A stretch of 37,859 nucleotides of DNA from a virus. The translations under genes and the position numbers were made by a program. The stretch's first letter is position 1. Every line of letters begins with the position of its first letter. The stretch spans positions 1 to 37,859 of IMG/VR virus record IMGVR_UViG_3300005289_000066. One strand, written 5' to 3'. The notes below the pieces were generated by a model. That model had not been told where the DNA came from. It worked only from the letters and a program-made list of their open reading frames with translations, and ran no database searches. Below are positions 36,070 through 37,859 of the stretch, piece by piece.

Positions 36070-36428
36070 GCTTCACCCCCGGCCAGTTGTTGCTTGAGCG
36101 CATAACCCATCAACGGCCAGATCTTCTGTTCAGCGTTCTGGCGGGCGATCTTGCGGCCAACCTCAGCGTCGAAGTTCTCAGGGCTTGCGCAGGCCGACTC
36201 ACCGGTGACAGTGAAGCCATTCTTCAGCACCAGCACGCAGAATGTCAGCAGGTCCAGAGAGTTCGCCTCTTCGATCAGGCCGAATCCAGAGGCGGCAAAC
36301 TCGCCGCGTACACCATCTTTTGCTGTGAAGTAGTACTCGCTGGCGATGTTAGCTTGCAGATCTGCTGGCGTAACTCGCGGTGCGGTCAGGCCTTTGGCGA
36401 TGATTTCTTGCTCGATTGAATCTGTCAC
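36066..36428 (-). CDS. N4 gp49/Sf6 gp66 family protein
   Basis: A 120-residue protein with the family's strongly conserved pattern: IIAKGLTAPRVTPADLQANI, SEYYFTAKDGV, LLTFCVLVLKNGFTVTGESA, CASPENFDAEVGRKIAR and KIWPLMGYALKQQL. The function is not established; in other phages it lies among early or head genes. It begins with GTG at 36428, with GAGG eight bases upstream. Confidence 0.94.
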   Translation of the reverse strand: MTDSIEQEIIAKGLTAPRVTPADLQANIASEYYFTAKDGVRGEFAASGFGLIEEANSLDLLTFCVLVLKNGFTVTGESACASPENFDAEVGRKIARQNAEQKIWPLMGYALKQQLAGGEA

Positions 36429-36438
36429 TTGTGCATCC

Positions 36439-36753
36439 TCATTGGTTGTCGGAATGTCCGGCCATCTGTTGCGCTAGTTCTCGCAGGTCCAAGTCGCTGA
36501 CCCCGAGCATTGATTGTATGCGAATCAAAACTTCCCTGCGACCTTCAGTCAGGTGCGTTGCGTATGGGCAGATAGTCCCATTGAGCGACATGTGCGCAGT
36601 GGACTTGGTCGAGCGGCAGAACCGCATCAGGTCGTTCATTATGAGTTCGCCGTCCTGGCTGAGCTTTCCGTCCTCGCCGAGGAAGCAGGCGCGATATGCC
36701 TTCCTGCGCCCGATGAGCTTGTTGTATATCGCGGTGAATGGATTGAGGTTCAT
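36439..36753 (-). CDS. Bbp19-like protein downstream of portal
   Basis: A 104-residue protein (MNLNPFTAIYNKLIGRRKAY ...) with GELIMNDLMRFCRSTKSTAH and HLTEGRREVLIRIQSMLGVS. This DLxRFCR...EGRREV...RI pattern belongs to the Bbp19 family named after a Bordetella phage BPP-1 gene that lies in the same place near portal. Function unknown. The ATG overlaps the portal stop as ATGA. Confidence 0.86.
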   Translation of the reverse strand: MNLNPFTAIYNKLIGRRKAYRACFLGEDGKLSQDGELIMNDLMRFCRSTKSTAHMSLNGTICPYATHLTEGRREVLIRIQSMLGVSDLDLRELAQQMAGHSDNQ

Positions 36754-37859
36754 TGGCTAACCACCGATGGGCCTGCTTGGTTGGCGAGTACGTTTGCCTG
36801 GGCGAAGCTCTCTGCTGCCTGGCCTGCGACTGGCGCGGCGGCGAGCAACTGTTGAAGCTGCTGCTGCTGGGCGTCGGCGGCGTTGATCTGCTCCATCTCT
36901 TCTGGAGAGTTGAGCAGCTTAGCCGGCATACCGTTGATGTCCGCCAGTTCGCGCATGGCGTCTTGGGCCTTGAACAGCTTGACCACGGACGGATCGAACT
37001 GAGCGATAGAGCCAGCAGCGGACAATGTATTGAGGATTGCCATCCCTTCCTCTGCTCGCTGTGCGCGGTTCAGCGGTGATTCATAGCTGATCTCTACCTG
37101 TCCGCCACGATCCATCATCGCTTTAGGCATAGGAGGGAGCATCCCGGCGTTACCTAGGATGTCCAGCTCGCGCTCGATCATCGGGCCAAGCTGCTCAGAC
37201 TGCCAGCGGCCCATAGTCGGGGCGAGTAGCTGGCCCTTCTCCTGAGCCCGAAGCATGGCCTCAGTCGCAGTCATGTTCGGCTGATCGACAAGGATCTGGA
37301 ACAGGGTCACGAGGAATGCGTCCTGAATTACCTTGCGCTTCTGGTCTTGGAGTTCGATGCCGAGCGGGATGTTGCCGTTCATCTGGAGCGGCTGGACCAA
37401 TGCCTCGCCACGCTCATTGAGATAGCCGTAGTTCAAGGCGTTCGGACGCACGTTGAACGGCTGAAGCGCGCCGTCCTCACTAACCAGCAGGGGAGGCTCA
37501 ACCATGCGCTGAGCGGCTCGCATGATGGTCTTCTCTTGCTCGTTGAGCATCTTGATGTCAGGCAGCACGAGCATCGCCGGCGAGCGGCCATAGACCTCAC
37601 CCGGAGTGGTGATGTAGCGGCCAATGCTGTATGGCATCGTCCGATAACCACCCTCATCCACAGTGGCGCGGCAGTCGACAGACACATAGATCGAGCGCCA
37701 GGCCATGCCTTTCCAGCTGCGATCTCCACCCTTGCGCTCTTTGTTCTCATAGACGCAATGAATGAACTCGGTCTTCTCGTCAGCCTGCGGGCCTTCGGAC
37801 TTGTTAACGATGGCGTCAGGCAGCTGTTCCTTGCCGAACATGTCAACAGCCTGGCGGTT
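36750..37859 (-). CDS. Portal (head-tail connector) protein, C-terminal part
   Basis: Continuation of the gene that starts at 584. Position 37841 equals position 20 in the left repeat, and both are in the same frame (residue 189, MFGKEQLPDA). Motifs include GYRTMPYSIGRYITTPGEVY, GRSPAMLVLPDIKMLNEQEK, MTATEAMLRAQEKGQLLAPT and a Gln/Ala-rich C-terminal tail (NAADAQQQQLQQLLAAAPVA) seen in T7-like portals. Whole protein 551 residues. The stop overlaps the Bbp19-like start. Confidence 0.95.
   Translation of the reverse strand, partial: NRQAVDMFGKEQLPDAIVNKSEGPQADEKTEFIHCVYENKERKGGDRSWKGMAWRSIYVSVDCRATVDEGGYRTMPYSIGRYITTPGEVYGRSPAMLVLPDIKMLNEQEKTIMRAAQRMVEPPLLVSEDGALQPFNVRPNALNYGYLNERGEALVQPLQMNGNIPLGIELQDQKRKVIQDAFLVTLFQILVDQPNMTATEAMLRAQEKGQLLAPTMGRWQSEQLGPMIERELDILGNAGMLPPMPKAMMDRGGQVEISYESPLNRAQRAEEGMAILNTLSAAGSIAQFDPSVVKLFKAQDAMRELADINGMPAKLLNSPEEMEQINAADAQQQQLQQLLAAAPVAGQAAESFAQANVLANQAGPSVVSQ
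37822..37859. repeat. Right copy of 38-bp terminal direct repeat
   Basis: Exact copy of 1-38; marks the point where the circular map was cut, inside the portal gene. Annotation of portal requires joining 584-1 with 37821-36750. Confidence 0.95.

Noticed and set aside
1-37859. Search for CRISPR arrays, integrase, RNA polymerase, reverse transcriptase or diversity-generating repeats
   Set aside because: I saw no regularly spaced repeats and no proteins with the corresponding motifs on either strand.

Overview
This window looks like a complete genome of a tailed double-stranded DNA phage with podovirus-type (short-tail) machinery, opened at an arbitrary point inside the portal gene. The first 38 bases (1-38) recur exactly as the last 38 (37822-37859), and the portal reading frame runs through the join, so the unique genome is about 37,821 bp and circular or circularly permuted. 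The host is probably a Pseudomonas or a related gammaproteobacterium. This is inferred from moderately high GC, codon use and the gene families present (NinB/NinG, RecT, P22-type Cro, N4 gp49/Sf6 gp66, Bbp19-like); no host gene is present to prove it. I see no tRNA, CRISPR array, integrase, CI-type repressor, phage RNA polymerase or DNA polymerase.

The layout has two arms diverging from a switch region at 12030-12162. Leftward (minus strand): a P22-type cro (11844-12029), a DUF1376 replication initiator-like protein and an AAA+ helicase loader, a set of small early proteins including a lipoprotein and a DUF551 protein, and ninG. After a terminator and an AP2-HNH homing endonuclease come a candidate late promoter (6378-6406) and the late genes: holin-like membrane proteins, GH24 endolysin, Rz with embedded Rz1, structural and unknown genes, TerS, TerL, a tandem pair of RRRGR-motif proteins and portal. 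The late genes continue across the window join into Bbp19-like, gp49-like, scaffold, major capsid, decoration-type proteins, tail tubular proteins A and B, four or five internal virion (DNA-ejection) proteins and a tail fibre/tailspike. The late unit ends at a bidirectional terminator at 20263-20287.

Rightward (plus strand, 12163-20261): a dense train of very small early genes, many under 60 codons. They are joined by 1-4 base stop/start overlaps and include several single-helix membrane microproteins, two DUF551 proteins, a zinc-ribbon microprotein and a small HTH protein. The recombination block follows: a GIY-YIG-like protein preceded by a strikingly structured RNA, then RecT annealing protein, YqaJ-type exonuclease and NinB. 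After a terminator, a second AP2-HNH endonuclease has its own consensus sigma-70 promoter and operator-like palindrome, followed by another train of small genes.

The genome is thus a mosaic. Head-tail connection, tail tube and ejection proteins are of T7-like design, while early regulation, replication initiation, recombination and lysis order are lambdoid. The observations most worth following up are the pseudoknotted, T-tract-terminated RNA at 15521-15664, the low-GC GNAT-like domain inside an internal virion protein (about 25527-25977), the orphan Cro switch with overlapping divergent promoters, and the microprotein trains.
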